In this document: positions 6,834-14,175 of the stretch, piece by piece
Layout: every line of letters starts with the position of its first letter
Position numbering within the stretch: the first letter of the stretch is position 1
Source of the DNA: Methanomicrobiales archaeon
GTDB lineage: Archaea; Halobacteriota; Methanomicrobia; Methanomicrobiales; JACTUA01
NCBI GenBank assembly: GCA_028678965.1
Contig: JAJRCM010000004.1
Span: 1-14,311, forward strand
Direction: 5' to 3'
DNA length: 14,311 nt
Position numbers and translations under genes: made by a program
The notes under the pieces: generated by a model
What the model was told of the DNA's origin: nothing
The model's database searches: none
The model's input: only the letters and a program-made list of their open reading frames with translations

Positions 6834-9248
6834 ATGCCCGAAGTATTTCTCAAGGTGGACAGTGCCTATCCCGACGATCAGGGGCGCGGGAAAGCACGGC
6901 TTGATCCAGACACCATGCTGCAGCTTCGGCTCTCTCCCGGAACCCTGGTGATGATTGAGGGGAAAAGAACCACCGTCGCCAAGGTATGGCGTTCACAGAT
7001 CAATGACTGGCACCAGACGAAGGTTCGTATTGATAATTATACCAGGCAGAACGCCGGGGTGAGTATTGGTGACCGGGTGAAGGTCTTTCCGGTGGAGAAA
7101 GAGATTGAGGCGAAACGGGTCGTGCTCGCACCCCCTGAAGATCTCCCTCGGAACCTTCCCATCAACCTGAATAATGCGATCAATCGCCTGATCGATTTCC
7201 CCATCACCATCAATGATGTCGTACCCATTCATGCCGGCATGCCGCCGTTCATGCAGCTCATCTCTTTTAAAGCTGTGGTGGTGGAGCCTGAGGATGCGGT
7301 GATCATCACCAAGAACACGGAAATTGAGTTCAGTGAGAAGCCTGCGGCTGGATTTGCCGGGGTCAAGCACATCAGCTATGAGGATATCGGTGGACTGAAG
7401 GATGAACTCCAGCGGGTGCGGGAGACGATCGAGCTCCCTATCCGTCACCCCGAGCTGTTTAATAAACTGGGGATAGAACCACCCAAAGGGGTTCTCCTGT
7501 TCGGACCTCCTGGAACGGGGAAGACCCTGATCGCAAAAGCGGTGGCAAATGAGAGCGGAGCACATTTTATCCACATTGCCGGACCTGAGGTAATCTCCAA
7601 GTATTACGGTGAAAGCGAACAGAGGCTGCGGGAGATCTTCGAAGATGCCAAACAGAATGCACCCTCTATCATCTTTATTGATGAACTGGACTCTATCGCT
7701 CCCCGCAGAGAGGAGGTCACCGGTGAAGTCGAGCGACGGGTGGTTGCCCAGCTTTTGACCATGATGGACGGGCTTGAAGAGCGGGGTCAGGTAGTGGTGA
7801 TAGGTGCCACAAACCGGGTGGATGCCATTGACCCGGCACTCCGCAGGCCTGGTCGGTTCGACCGGGAGATTGACATCGGCGTTCCCAGCGAGATCGACCG
7901 CAACGAGATCCTCCGCATCCACACCAGGGGAATGCCCATCGCCGAAGATGTTGACCTGCAGATGCTAGCCCAGCAAACACACGGGTACGTTGGTGCCGAT
8001 CTCGCTGCTCTAGCCCGAGAGGGTGCAATCCGTGCCCTGCGCAGGTACCTCCCCAAGATCGATCTGGAGGAGGAACAGATCCCGCCAGAAGTACTTGAAG
8101 TGATGCAGGTGAAGGCTGCGGACTTCAGTGAAGCGCTGAGGGATGTGGGGCCGAGCGCGATGCGTGAGGTATTACTGGAAGTGCCGCACACCTCGTGGGA
8201 TGACGTCGGCGGTCTGGAGAGCGCAAAACAGGAAGTGCAGGAAGCAGTGGAGTACCCACTGAAAAAGAGGGAGCGATTCGATGATCTGGGGGTCGAACCT
8301 CCAAAAGGTGTTTTACTCTACGGTCCACCAGGAACAGGCAAGACGCTGATCGCGAAAGCAGTCGCGACAGAGAGCGGGGCAAACTTCATACCGGTACGGG
8401 GTCCCCAGCTCCTCTCCAAGTGGGTTGGGGAGAGCGAACGAGCGGTCAGGGAAGTGTTTAAAAAAGCACGACAGGTCGCTCCCTCCATTATCTTCTTCGA
8501 TGAACTTGATGCCCTCGCCCCTGATCGGAACAGGACGACGGGAAGCCATGTGACGGACAGTGTCCTGAACCAGCTGCTCAGTGAGATAGACGGTCTCTTT
8601 GAATTGAGAGGAGTTGCTATCATGGGTGCTACCAACAGACCGGACATCGTTGACCCGGCATTGCTCCGTGCGGGAAGATTCGATCGGCTGGTATATATTG
8701 GAGAACCGGATGAGAAAGACCGGAAAAGAATCCTCGAAATTCATTGCCGTTTTATTCCCATCGAAGGCTCCGTGATTGAGGAAGTGGTGAGTCTCACCGA
8801 CAGGTTTGATGAAGGGGGAATGGAGCAGCTCATCGATGCCCTCGGCACCAATCAGACTATTGACCTTGACATGGTGAAGACAGAACGGCAGAAAATTGAG
8901 AAGGGCACCGGTAAAGAAATGACCCGGGGTCAACGAAGGAGGAAATTCGTCGAGCTCCTCCACATGAAACGGTTATTCCTCAATGACCTTGCCCGCGATC
9001 GCCTGATCGAGTCGCTTGTGCTGGGTTCTGCGGGATACGTTGGATCCGATCTAGCATCCGTGTGCCGCGAAGCGGCAATGTTCGCTATGCGGGAGAACGC
9101 ACCGGCAGTGATGGAGCGTCACTTCCAGCAGGCATTGAAAAAGGTCCGGCCCACCATGAACGACCGGCTTCGCGAGATATACCTCCGTTATCAGGAATCA
9201 TTCAAGCCCGGTCTCTCCAAACAGGAGCAACCTCGCGAATATCAATAA
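6834..9248 (+). CDS. Cdc48/VCP-family AAA ATPase with an enlarged second AAA module
   Basis: 804 residues from the ATG at 6834, chosen because the TATA box at 6802-6808 fits this start; an upstream ATG at 6819 would add five. Domain order: N-domain (double-psi barrel, GRGKARLDP near 17-25), D1 with Walker A GPPGTGKT (224-231), Walker B IIFIDELD (279-286) and GRFDRE, then D2 with Walker A GPPGTGKT (497-504), Walker B IIFFDELD (552-559) and GRFDR. Known role: a hexameric unfoldase that extracts and unfolds proteins, often for the proteasome. In D1 the path from IHTR to GYVGADL spans about 22 residues. In D2 the equivalent IHCR to GYVGSDL spans about 98, an in-frame insertion of ~76 charged, probably helical residues (about 644-730). 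The C-terminus (KQEQPREYQ) does not end in a typical HbYX motif. Confidence 0.94.
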   Translation: MPEVFLKVDSAYPDDQGRGKARLDPDTMLQLRLSPGTLVMIEGKRTTVAKVWRSQINDWHQTKVRIDNYTRQNAGVSIGDRVKVFPVEKEIEAKRVVLAPPEDLPRNLPINLNNAINRLIDFPITINDVVPIHAGMPPFMQLISFKAVVVEPEDAVIITKNTEIEFSEKPAAGFAGVKHISYEDIGGLKDELQRVRETIELPIRHPELFNKLGIEPPKGVLLFGPPGTGKTLIAKAVANESGAHFIHIAGPEVISKYYGESEQRLREIFEDAKQNAPSIIFIDELDSIAPRREEVTGEVERRVVAQLLTMMDGLEERGQVVVIGATNRVDAIDPALRRPGRFDREIDIGVPSEIDRNEILRIHTRGMPIAEDVDLQMLAQQTHGYVGADLAALAREGAIRALRRYLPKIDLEEEQIPPEVLEVMQVKAADFSEALRDVGPSAMREVLLEVPHTSWDDVGGLESAKQEVQEAVEYPLKKRERFDDLGVEPPKGVLLYGPPGTGKTLIAKAVATESGANFIPVRGPQLLSKWVGESERAVREVFKKARQVAPSIIFFDELDALAPDRNRTTGSHVTDSVLNQLLSEIDGLFELRGVAIMGATNRPDIVDPALLRAGRFDRLVYIGEPDEKDRKRILEIHCRFIPIEGSVIEEVVSLTDRFDEGGMEQLIDALGTNQTIDLDMVKTERQKIEKGTGKEMTRGQRRRKFVELLHMKRLFLNDLARDRLIESLVLGSAGYVGSDLASVCREAAMFAMRENAPAVMERHFQQALKKVRPTMNDRLREIYLRYQESFKPGLSKQEQPREYQ

Positions 9249-9258
9249 TCTCTTTTTC
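9249..9258 (+). terminator. Possible T-rich terminator after the VCP gene
   Basis: TCTCTTTTTC follows the stop codon immediately. Archaeal RNA polymerase terminates at short U-runs without needing a hairpin, so this could end the VCP transcript. The T-run is only five bases, so confidence is limited. Confidence 0.35.
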
Positions 9259-9508
9259 GGATAATGCAGCATCAATAACTCTCGTTTCCCCCCCTTACGG
9301 GATGATTTCCTCTTCCTCTCTTGGCACATCGTCATGTACGATCGTCATATCACCCTAATGGGATGTCGTCTTCCGCTGGTACAGGAGATAGGACCGTGAT
9401 GGTCCTCATCTTCACCGCACCTCCCCCTCTATCTATCCTCTTCCTTGGATTCAGTTAAGAAATTTTATCAGGTCGTGGTGAGCACACCACTATAACGGAT
9501 GATGTGAC
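9259..9508. other. Intergenic spacer, pyrimidine-rich on the plus strand
   Basis: No plus-strand gene is visible between the VCP stop and the RecA-like gene. The spacer holds an inverted repeat GGACC-GTGAT-GGTCC at 9391-9405, a perfect GTGGTG-AGCA-CACCAC repeat at 9475-9490, and a weak TATA-like AAATTTTATC at 9460-9469. The minus strand carries two consecutive very short ORFs, one behind a good SD (see findings). I cannot assign a function to any of these. Confidence 0.5.
9475..9490. repeat. Perfect inverted repeat, candidate operator of the RecA-like gene
   Basis: GTGGTG-AGCA-CACCAC has two perfect 6-base arms and a 4-base centre. It ends 18 bases before the GTG start at 9509 and lies just downstream of the TATA-like AAATTTTATC at 9460-9469, so it would overlap the initiation site. 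That position would suit a repressor site or a hairpin in the 5' leader. Only the symmetry is seen directly. Confidence 0.4.
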
Positions 9509-10114
9509 GTGGAGGAGAAAAAGAAGCGCACCACCGGGGTAACGGGGCTCGATCTCCCGCTTGCGGGCGGATTTCCTTTCGGTGAATCGATTATTGTGTA
9601 TGGACACCCCCTCTCTGGCGTGGATCATATGGCCAGGCAGTTCTGGAACCCCGAGGACTCTGATGACAAGGGGACCTACCTCATGCTCGATGAGATGCTG
9701 AGTGAGGAGCACCCTGAGGGAATGATTGACGGGAGCAAGATGACCCTTTCCCAGATACTTGCAAAGATGGATGGCTCCCGTATTATCCTCGATTCTCTCT
9801 CAACATTGATCCTGAGGGATGGGACAGAAAAAGTTCTGGATTTCCTCAGGAATCATGTTCGACCGATGATGAAAAAAACCGATGCGAATGTGATGTTCAC
9901 CCTCTATAAAGACCTCCATGACGAGAGTGATATCGTGCTCCTCATGAGGGAGGCTGATGTTTTCGTTGAATTACGGGAGCAGATTTTAGGTAATGAGGTG
10001 GAGAGAACATTCTGGATTCGTAAAATCAAAGGCCTGGCGGTACCTCAACGGGTCATCCCGTTTTTAATCACTGAAAAAGGACTCGAGCTGTCCACGACAA
10101 GCCGGGTGATATAG
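9509..10114 (+). CDS. RecA/KaiC-superfamily protein with a degenerate P-loop
   Basis: 201 residues from a GTG at 9509. The frame is closed by a TGA at 9500 and no other upstream start exists. The opening TTGVTGLDLPLAGGFPFGESIIVYG matches the KaiC/RadB-like entry into the RecA core. At the Walker A position the sequence is GHPLSGVD (32-39), where GxxxxGK[ST] is expected, so both the Lys and the Ser/Thr are missing. Walker B-like RIILDSLSTL (91-100, Asp95) is kept. The C-terminal half (NVMFTLYKDLHD, VFVELREQILG, RTFWIRKIKG) follows the usual RecA strand order. It is shorter than KaiC and lacks a second domain. It is probably one of the archaeal RecA-superfamily ATPase-like proteins that have lost ATP hydrolysis and may act as a sensor or scaffold. 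No neighbour indicates a function. Confidence 0.75.
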   Translation: MEEKKKRTTGVTGLDLPLAGGFPFGESIIVYGHPLSGVDHMARQFWNPEDSDDKGTYLMLDEMLSEEHPEGMIDGSKMTLSQILAKMDGSRIILDSLSTLILRDGTEKVLDFLRNHVRPMMKKTDANVMFTLYKDLHDESDIVLLMREADVFVELREQILGNEVERTFWIRKIKGLAVPQRVIPFLITEKGLELSTTSRVI

Positions 10115-10373
10115 GTTACAGGGTTAGAGGTACTTATGAGCCGGTTGGGATAGAACCCCTCTCGTGCTGTGGGGGCGAGAAGAGCTGACTGTTTCCTCAA
10201 GATACAGAGAACCTCGTTGCTACAAAATGAGGTACTCTATACCCCTATGAGGGTTGTGGGCATCATCCCATAATGATTGAGATGGGCAAACCCCCCCTGC
10301 TGAATCCACTTTCAAACCTGAGATCCCCGTCTATCTTCGGGGCGTAATGAACGGATGTCTCTGTCAAACGACG
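10115..10373. other. Intergenic region with several hairpin-forming inverted repeats, between convergent genes
   Basis: No convincing gene lies between the RecA-like gene and the metE-like gene, which converge here. Inverted repeats occur in series: TCTCG/CGAGA (10160-10180), CCTCGTT/AATGAGG with one G-T pair (10212-10232), ACCC/GGGT (10241-10254), CCCAT/ATGGG (10267-10286) and CCCCG/CGGGG (10325-10342). They could be bidirectional terminators or part of a structured RNA. No strong T-run follows any of them, and I recognise no tRNA or known RNA family. Confidence 0.45.
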
Positions 10374-11273
10374 CTACGAATATTTTATCCTCATTGAACG
10401 GGTTGCTTCCACCATATGCTGGAGCTTGGCGAAAGCACTCTCCCGTGAGAGCATCCGCATCCCGCAATCGGGATCAATGACCATCTGTTCGGTGGCAAAG
10501 ATTCGGATCCCTTCTTCCAGTCTCCTCTGGATAGCCGCCACACTCTCCACGGTGGGATCACTCGTGTCAATACAACCGAATCCCAGGAGCCTTCCTTTTA
10601 GATCTTTTGATGAGACTATCTCCAGGTTCTCCTGGCTGGCGGAGAACTCAAAGTCGTACATGGCCACCGGTATTTTCAGGATCTCATCGATCACATCGAT
10701 GAGTTCCCCACAGACGTGGAGAGAGACCGGAACCCTGAGCCGTGAAGTGATAATCTCTATCGCCTTCCGCCCATACTCGAAATCCACCATACCGGTGGAG
10801 AAGATAGGTTCATCTATCTGGATCAGAGCAACACCTGCCTGATCCAGTGCCTGCGCTTCCTCTTCGAGTGCCTGGGCAATATCAAGAGAGAGATCCTCCC
10901 GGTGGCGGTACATAGGGGTACCAATTTTCAATGCATGGGATAGGGTGGTTGGACCGGTGATGATCCCCTTTACCAGGGGATGACAACTGAGTGCATACTT
11001 CGTATCCGCTACACTGATGGGGTGAGATGGGGGCAGTACCTTGCCCACCACGACCTGCCCACTGATGCCCGGCATGCGGGAAACGAACGCTGCGATCATA
11101 TCTCCTCGAACCTGACCATCGGAAATAATATCGATACCGGCGGCGAGTTGATCACTCACTGCCCGTTCGACTGCTGAGTAAAAGGGATCGAGAAGGGATC
11201 TAAATCCTATACTTTTGACGACGGGATAGCTCCCCACGACCGTCGTAGGAAACAGTTTGTTGGAGATATTCAT
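10374..11273 (-). CDS. Core-MetE methionine synthase (folate-independent, corrinoid-linked, MesA-like)
   Basis: 299 residues, corresponding to the catalytic C-terminal TIM barrel of MetE alone. PTTVVGSYP at 9-17 opens the barrel, followed by DGQVRGDM at 52-59 and QIDEP at 152-156. The zinc ligands are visible: His186-x-Cys188 (LHVCGE), Glu209 (FEFSAS) and Cys270 (DPDCGMR). Known: such short archaeal MetE proteins transfer a methyl group from methylcobalamin or a methylated corrinoid protein to homocysteine rather than from methyl-tetrahydrofolate, which suits a methanogen. Which core-MetE subfamily (MesA or another) cannot be settled by eye. The ATG overlaps the aspS stop as ATGA, so the two genes are translationally coupled in one operon. 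The stop is followed by the hairpin-rich convergent spacer. Confidence 0.87.
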   Translation of the reverse strand: MNISNKLFPTTVVGSYPVVKSIGFRSLLDPFYSAVERAVSDQLAAGIDIISDGQVRGDMIAAFVSRMPGISGQVVVGKVLPPSHPISVADTKYALSCHPLVKGIITGPTTLSHALKIGTPMYRHREDLSLDIAQALEEEAQALDQAGVALIQIDEPIFSTGMVDFEYGRKAIEIITSRLRVPVSLHVCGELIDVIDEILKIPVAMYDFEFSASQENLEIVSSKDLKGRLLGFGCIDTSDPTVESVAAIQRRLEEGIRIFATEQMVIDPDCGMRMLSRESAFAKLQHMVEATRSMRIKYS

Positions 11274-12562
11274 GGAACCAGCCTGTGGCGATCCCGTGGA
11301 AAGAGCACCGCTTCTCGGATGTTATTCAAACCCAGCATGGTCATCAGGAGTCGTTCTGCTCCCAGCCCCCATCCGGCATGCGGAGGCATGCCGTATCTAA
11401 AGGGATTCAGATAAAACTCAAAACCTTCAGGTGCTAAACCTTTTGCCCGTATCTGCTCCACGAGCAGGGCATACTGATGAACCCGCTGGGCTCCGCTTGC
11501 CAGTTCCATCCGTGGGTGCATGAGATCGAATGCCCGGCAGAGATGGGGTTGATCCTCATAGGGCATGGCATAATACGGTTTGATGGCCGTAGGCCAGTCA
11601 ACGATGAAGTAGTGCTCGCCTATCTCATCCCCAATCGCCTTCTCCGCAGTGGTTCCGATATCATCCCCAAATGATATCTTCTCGTTCGTCTTCGCGGTGG
11701 CAATTCCAATGGCTTCTTCGTAAGGGATCCGGGGGAATGGTATCCGCGGTATGGGAAACTCCTCGATGTTTAGAGCAGCGAGCTGATCGCTGCATTGTTC
11801 TCTGATCTGCCCATACACATGGACAATCAGCGATTCGAGGAGAGCCATCACATCCCGATGATCGGCAAAAGACACCTCCACATCAATGGAGGTCGCCTCG
11901 TTGAGGTGCTTGGTGGTGTTATGCTCCTCTGCCCTGAAAATCGGTCCGATCTCAAACACCTTCTCCATTCCGGCTGCCATCATCATCTGTTTGTACAGCT
12001 GCGGGCTCTGGTTGAGGAATGCCTCCTTCTCAAAATAAGCAATGGGAAAGAGCTCAGTTCCACCTTCTGTGGCTGCGGCAACAATCTTCGGAGTGGTACA
12101 ATGAATGAAACCGCGTGAGAAGAGATACACCTGCACTGCATCCATCATTGCACTCCGAATCAGGAAAATTGAAGTTACACGGGGTTTCCTGATATCAAGG
12201 AACCGAGCATCGAGACGGGTGTCAAGATCCGCCGAAACCTTTTCCACCACATCGAGGGGGAGGGGGGTCTCGCAACTGTTCAGGAGCTCTACGTTATCGG
12301 GAATGAGTTCTCTTCCCCCGGGCGCTTTCTCAATAGCTTTCACGGTACCTCGTATACGCACCACCGATTCGCGGGTTACCCCTTTCATCACCTCCTGCAC
12401 AATGGGTGATACTTTCTTTTTTGGAATAGTAACCTGGAGGATCCCCGTGCGATCACGAACCAGGCAGAACAGGAGACCGCCAAGGTCACGGATTTCATGT
12501 ACCCACCCTACAATCTCTACGCTTTCCGACTGGGGGTTGACCTCCTTTATTGGACTATGCAT
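11270..12562 (-). CDS. aspS: Aspartyl-tRNA synthetase, archaeal type, probably non-discriminating (Asp/Asn)
   Basis: 430 residues, class IIb. The N-terminal OB-fold anticodon-binding domain (about 1-105) contains [15 protein letters not shown]. The catalytic domain shows QSPQLYKQ (185-192), motif 2 FRAEEHNT (209-216) and motif 3 [11 protein letters not shown] (397-407), with no bacterial-type insertion. His22 and Pro81 occupy the positions where the discriminating Thermococcus enzyme has Trp26 and Lys85, with identical 59-residue spacing. The His/Pro pair is the known mark of enzymes that also charge tRNA-Asn, which then needs the GatCAB amidotransferase. The start has no SD, so the mRNA may be leaderless; CCAATATCTC about 30 bases upstream on the minus strand is a possible TATA element. 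It overlaps the downstream metE-like gene by ATGA and has its ATG palindromically overlapped by a divergent small ORF. Confidence 0.94.
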   Translation of the reverse strand: MHSPIKEVNPQSESVEIVGWVHEIRDLGGLLFCLVRDRTGILQVTIPKKKVSPIVQEVMKGVTRESVVRIRGTVKAIEKAPGGRELIPDNVELLNSCETPLPLDVVEKVSADLDTRLDARFLDIRKPRVTSIFLIRSAMMDAVQVYLFSRGFIHCTTPKIVAAATEGGTELFPIAYFEKEAFLNQSPQLYKQMMMAAGMEKVFEIGPIFRAEEHNTTKHLNEATSIDVEVSFADHRDVMALLESLIVHVYGQIREQCSDQLAALNIEEFPIPRIPFPRIPYEEAIGIATAKTNEKISFGDDIGTTAEKAIGDEIGEHYFIVDWPTAIKPYYAMPYEDQPHLCRAFDLMHPRMELASGAQRVHQYALLVEQIRAKGLAPEGFEFYLNPFRYGMPPHAGWGLGAERLLMTMLGLNNIREAVLFPRDRHRLVP

Positions 12563-12712
12563 AACAAACTGTATACATGTGGGAGTGGTGAGATATTGGT
12601 TTTATGTTCAGACTGTGGAAAAAAAGAAAAAATTCCATTGAAATACTATCTCTGTCCTCCCTGTCCCCCTGACGGTGTGGATGAAGTATCATGTTCCCGC
12701 ATGAAACCCTAA
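12557..12712 (+). CDS. Small putative zinc-ribbon protein
   Basis: A 51-codon ORF starting [16 protein letters not shown]. It has six cysteines (8, 17, 20, 33, 36, 46). C17-x2-C20 and C33-x2-C36 (CSDC...CPPC) form a plausible four-cysteine zinc site separated by 12 residues with KKEKIPLKYY between. I recognise no named family. Its ATG overlaps the divergent aspS ATG in the palindrome ATGCAT, which leaves no room for an upstream promoter outside aspS. An alternative TTG start near codon 14, just after GGTGAG, would give about 38 residues and keep the four zinc ligands. Reality as a gene is supported by the paired CxxC motifs and a lysine-rich stretch, but not by recognised homologues. It converges with the next small ORF nine bases away. 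Confidence 0.45.
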   Translation: MHNKLYTCGSGEILVLCSDCGKKEKIPLKYYLCPPCPPDGVDEVSCSRMKP

Positions 12713-12721
12713 AGGAGCAGA

Positions 12722-12919
12722 TTATTTCTGTCGCTCTTTTACGGATACTGATGACTTGAGATCGTGAAACCGAAAGAGATCCCTTACTGAGAGTTGCGTT
12801 CCAGATGCCCCTGAATGCCCTGGGGGGCAGATTAATGACATGAGCTGCGCCAGATCCTCCCTCTTCTCACAGGAGGAGCCCGGGGAGTTACACTGGTGAG
12901 GTGTTCGGGGAGCTTGCAT
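12722..12919 (-). CDS. Possible small protein of unknown function behind a strong TATA box
   Basis: A 65-codon ORF, MQAPRTPHQCNSPGSSCEKR... to SVSVKERQK, with cysteines at 10, 17 and 31. I chose the ATG at 12919 because AAGGT sits six bases upstream. An ATG two codons earlier and a TTG at 12946 are alternatives. A perfect archaeal TATA consensus (TTTATATA, 12960-12967) would start the transcript near 12937, giving a leader of under 20 bases. No domain, signal peptide or membrane segment is visible, and the middle (ICPPGHSGASGT) has a composition that could be fortuitous. Upstream support is better than coding support: the transcript is likely real, but the protein may not be, and a small RNA is an alternative. 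Confidence 0.4.
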   Translation of the reverse strand: MQAPRTPHQCNSPGSSCEKREDLAQLMSLICPPGHSGASGTQLSVRDLFRFHDLKSSVSVKERQK

Positions 12920-12959
12920 GTGCATACCTTCTTGATAATAAAACAATTATAATTCATTA

Positions 12960-12967
12960 TATATAAA
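12960..12967 (-). promoter_or_regulatory. Consensus archaeal TATA box
   Basis: TTTATATA on the minus strand, inside a stretch of roughly 130 bases that is almost entirely A+T while the rest of the window is G+C-rich. It points leftward to the possible 65-residue ORF at 12722-12919. No plus-strand gene starts downstream on the other side, since cofD lies antisense there. The purine/A-rich flank on its upstream side overlaps one edge of a large palindrome. Confidence 0.55.
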
Positions 12968-12973
12968 TATTAC

Positions 12974-13015
12974 TTAAATTAAAATAATCTAAATTTAGTT
13001 TTTATTTTAATATAA
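12974..13015. repeat. AT-rich hyphenated palindrome between cofD and the small minus-strand ORF
   Basis: Arms ATTAAAATAA (12978-12987) and TTATTTTAAT (13002-13011) are perfect 10-base complements. They extend to 13 of 14 pairs out to 12974 and 13015. The 14-base centre contains its own palindrome CTAAATTTAG (12989-12998). It begins 18 bases past the cofD stop and ends just upstream of a consensus TATA box, so it could be a cofD terminator structure or a regulator-binding site for the next transcript. Confidence 0.6.
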
Positions 13016-13033
13016 TGCTAAATTTTTTCTTAT

Positions 13034-13948
13034 TTAATGAATTGAGTTAAAATTATTGATAATTTCAAGTATATACATAGCGAGTGCGCCACTCTTTCCG
13101 TTTTCACTCATCAGTGTATCGTACTGAAAGGCATTCGGCACCTCAATATCATCCCGAATATCCTGAATAAAAACATTCACAACATCCTGGTAGAGATGAT
13201 AGGTTCCTCGCGAGTTTGGTTCCATACCCCATGCCTCCATCAGCGCACCGGCCGGGCCGCTTATCGGCCGGTTGCCGATGAATGGGCTCACCGCAATCAC
13301 CCGCTGCTGGGAGAGTGCCTCCATTACCCCCTTGCATTCAAGGATAGGCATGATACTCGTGATTGGGTTACTGGGACCGATGACCACCGCATCGCTCTCC
13401 TGGATCGCGTGCACTACTTCAGGAGAGGCAGCCGGTGGCTTCTCTGAGGTTCGGTACACTTTCCGAACCGCTGGTAATCCGTGGTGTTTCACCCAGAATT
13501 CCTGGAAATGCATGGTCCCCTGACTCGTCTCCACCATGGTCGATACAGGAGTATTGCTCATGGGCAGGATAGTTACCTGAACGTGGAACAGACGACAGAG
13601 CTCGCGGGTGCATTCTGTGAGGTCAAGACCCCGCCTCACCATCGCTCCGCGAAGAATATGGGTTGCACGGTCACGGTCCCCAATGGCAATGAATTCCTCC
13701 CCCCCGAGGTCTTTTAAAACCTTGTGGGTGAGGAACGTATCTCCATGGACACCCCACCATTTTTTACTATCCAGGATACCGGCATAGAGATACAGGACCG
13801 TGTCGATATCCGGTGAGATGTGATTTCCGCTCATCCAGATGTCCTCTGCGGTGTTGACCACGACGGAGATTTCCGCATCGGGCAGGTGTTCTCTCATCCC
13901 CTGAAGGAGTTTGGGGGTGCCGGTACCCCCTGAGAGAAAAGTTATCAT
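13034..13948 (-). CDS. cofD: 2-phospho-L-lactate transferase (F420 biosynthesis)
   Basis: 304 residues from the ATG at 13948; the frame is open to 13993, but MITFLSGGTGTPKLL is the family N-terminus. Known role: transfers the 2-phospholactate moiety from an activated guanylyl donor (or the phosphoenolpyruvate analogue) to the deazaflavin Fo, giving F420-0 (or dehydro-F420-0). Motifs include SGGTGTPKLLQGM (6-18) for nucleotide/Fo binding, VVNTAEDIWMSGNHISPDID (30-49) with the metal-binding Asp near 48, AIGDRDRATH (88-97) and VIGPSNPITSI (189-199). Length and motifs are those of a full enzyme. F420 is the central hydride carrier of methanogens, consistent with the MCR genes at the other end. 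AGGG lies just upstream of the start, a weak SD. It ends in an A+T-rich tail (EIINNFNSIH) running into the AT-rich spacer. Confidence 0.94.
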   Translation of the reverse strand: MITFLSGGTGTPKLLQGMREHLPDAEISVVVNTAEDIWMSGNHISPDIDTVLYLYAGILDSKKWWGVHGDTFLTHKVLKDLGGEEFIAIGDRDRATHILRGAMVRRGLDLTECTRELCRLFHVQVTILPMSNTPVSTMVETSQGTMHFQEFWVKHHGLPAVRKVYRTSEKPPAASPEVVHAIQESDAVVIGPSNPITSIMPILECKGVMEALSQQRVIAVSPFIGNRPISGPAGALMEAWGMEPNSRGTYHLYQDVVNVFIQDIRDDIEVPNAFQYDTLMSENGKSGALAMYILEIINNFNSIH

Positions 13949-14029
13949 TATCCCTACTGGGTACTGCGTGGTTAAGAGCGTGCCGAACCGCACAGTGTTC
14001 CCATACCTTCACTGCACCTTCAGAGGATG

Positions 14030-14055
14030 CTCATCTCACCTCTGGAGGAGATGAG
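14030..14055. repeat. Inverted repeat in the cofD/HEAT-protein divergent spacer
   Basis: CTCATCTC-N10-GAGATGAG has perfect 8-base arms. It lies in the spacer between two divergently transcribed genes, about 80 bases from the cofD start and 120 from the HEAT-protein start. A CTATAG element (14058-14063) abuts it. It could be a transcription-factor site controlling one or both genes; only the symmetry is directly visible. Confidence 0.45.
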
Positions 14056-14175
14056 ATCTATAGCGTCCACCAGTTCTGATCTCCTGAGGGGGAAGGTGCT
14101 GTTGTATTGTACTGGGGGGAAGACTCTGCTCCAGAAGTAACTTCATACCCCTCCACCCAGATATCATGAACGACC

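Noticed and set aside
6788..6853. Longer larC with 22 extra N-terminal residues
   Set aside because: The added residues ([20 protein letters not shown]...) run through the divergent promoter. The family N-terminus begins at MRILLLDPFHGAAGD, which has an SD.
6993..7922. 309-codon minus-strand ORF antisense to the VCP gene
   Set aside because: It lies wholly inside a clearly coding VCP sequence with canonical AAA motifs. Its own product shows no domain and has the His/Arg/Gly-rich look of an antisense shadow.
10115..10373. Possible tRNA or gene remnant in the spacer after the RecA-like gene
   Set aside because: No cloverleaf or T-loop signature fits, and translations in the three plus frames show nothing recognisable.
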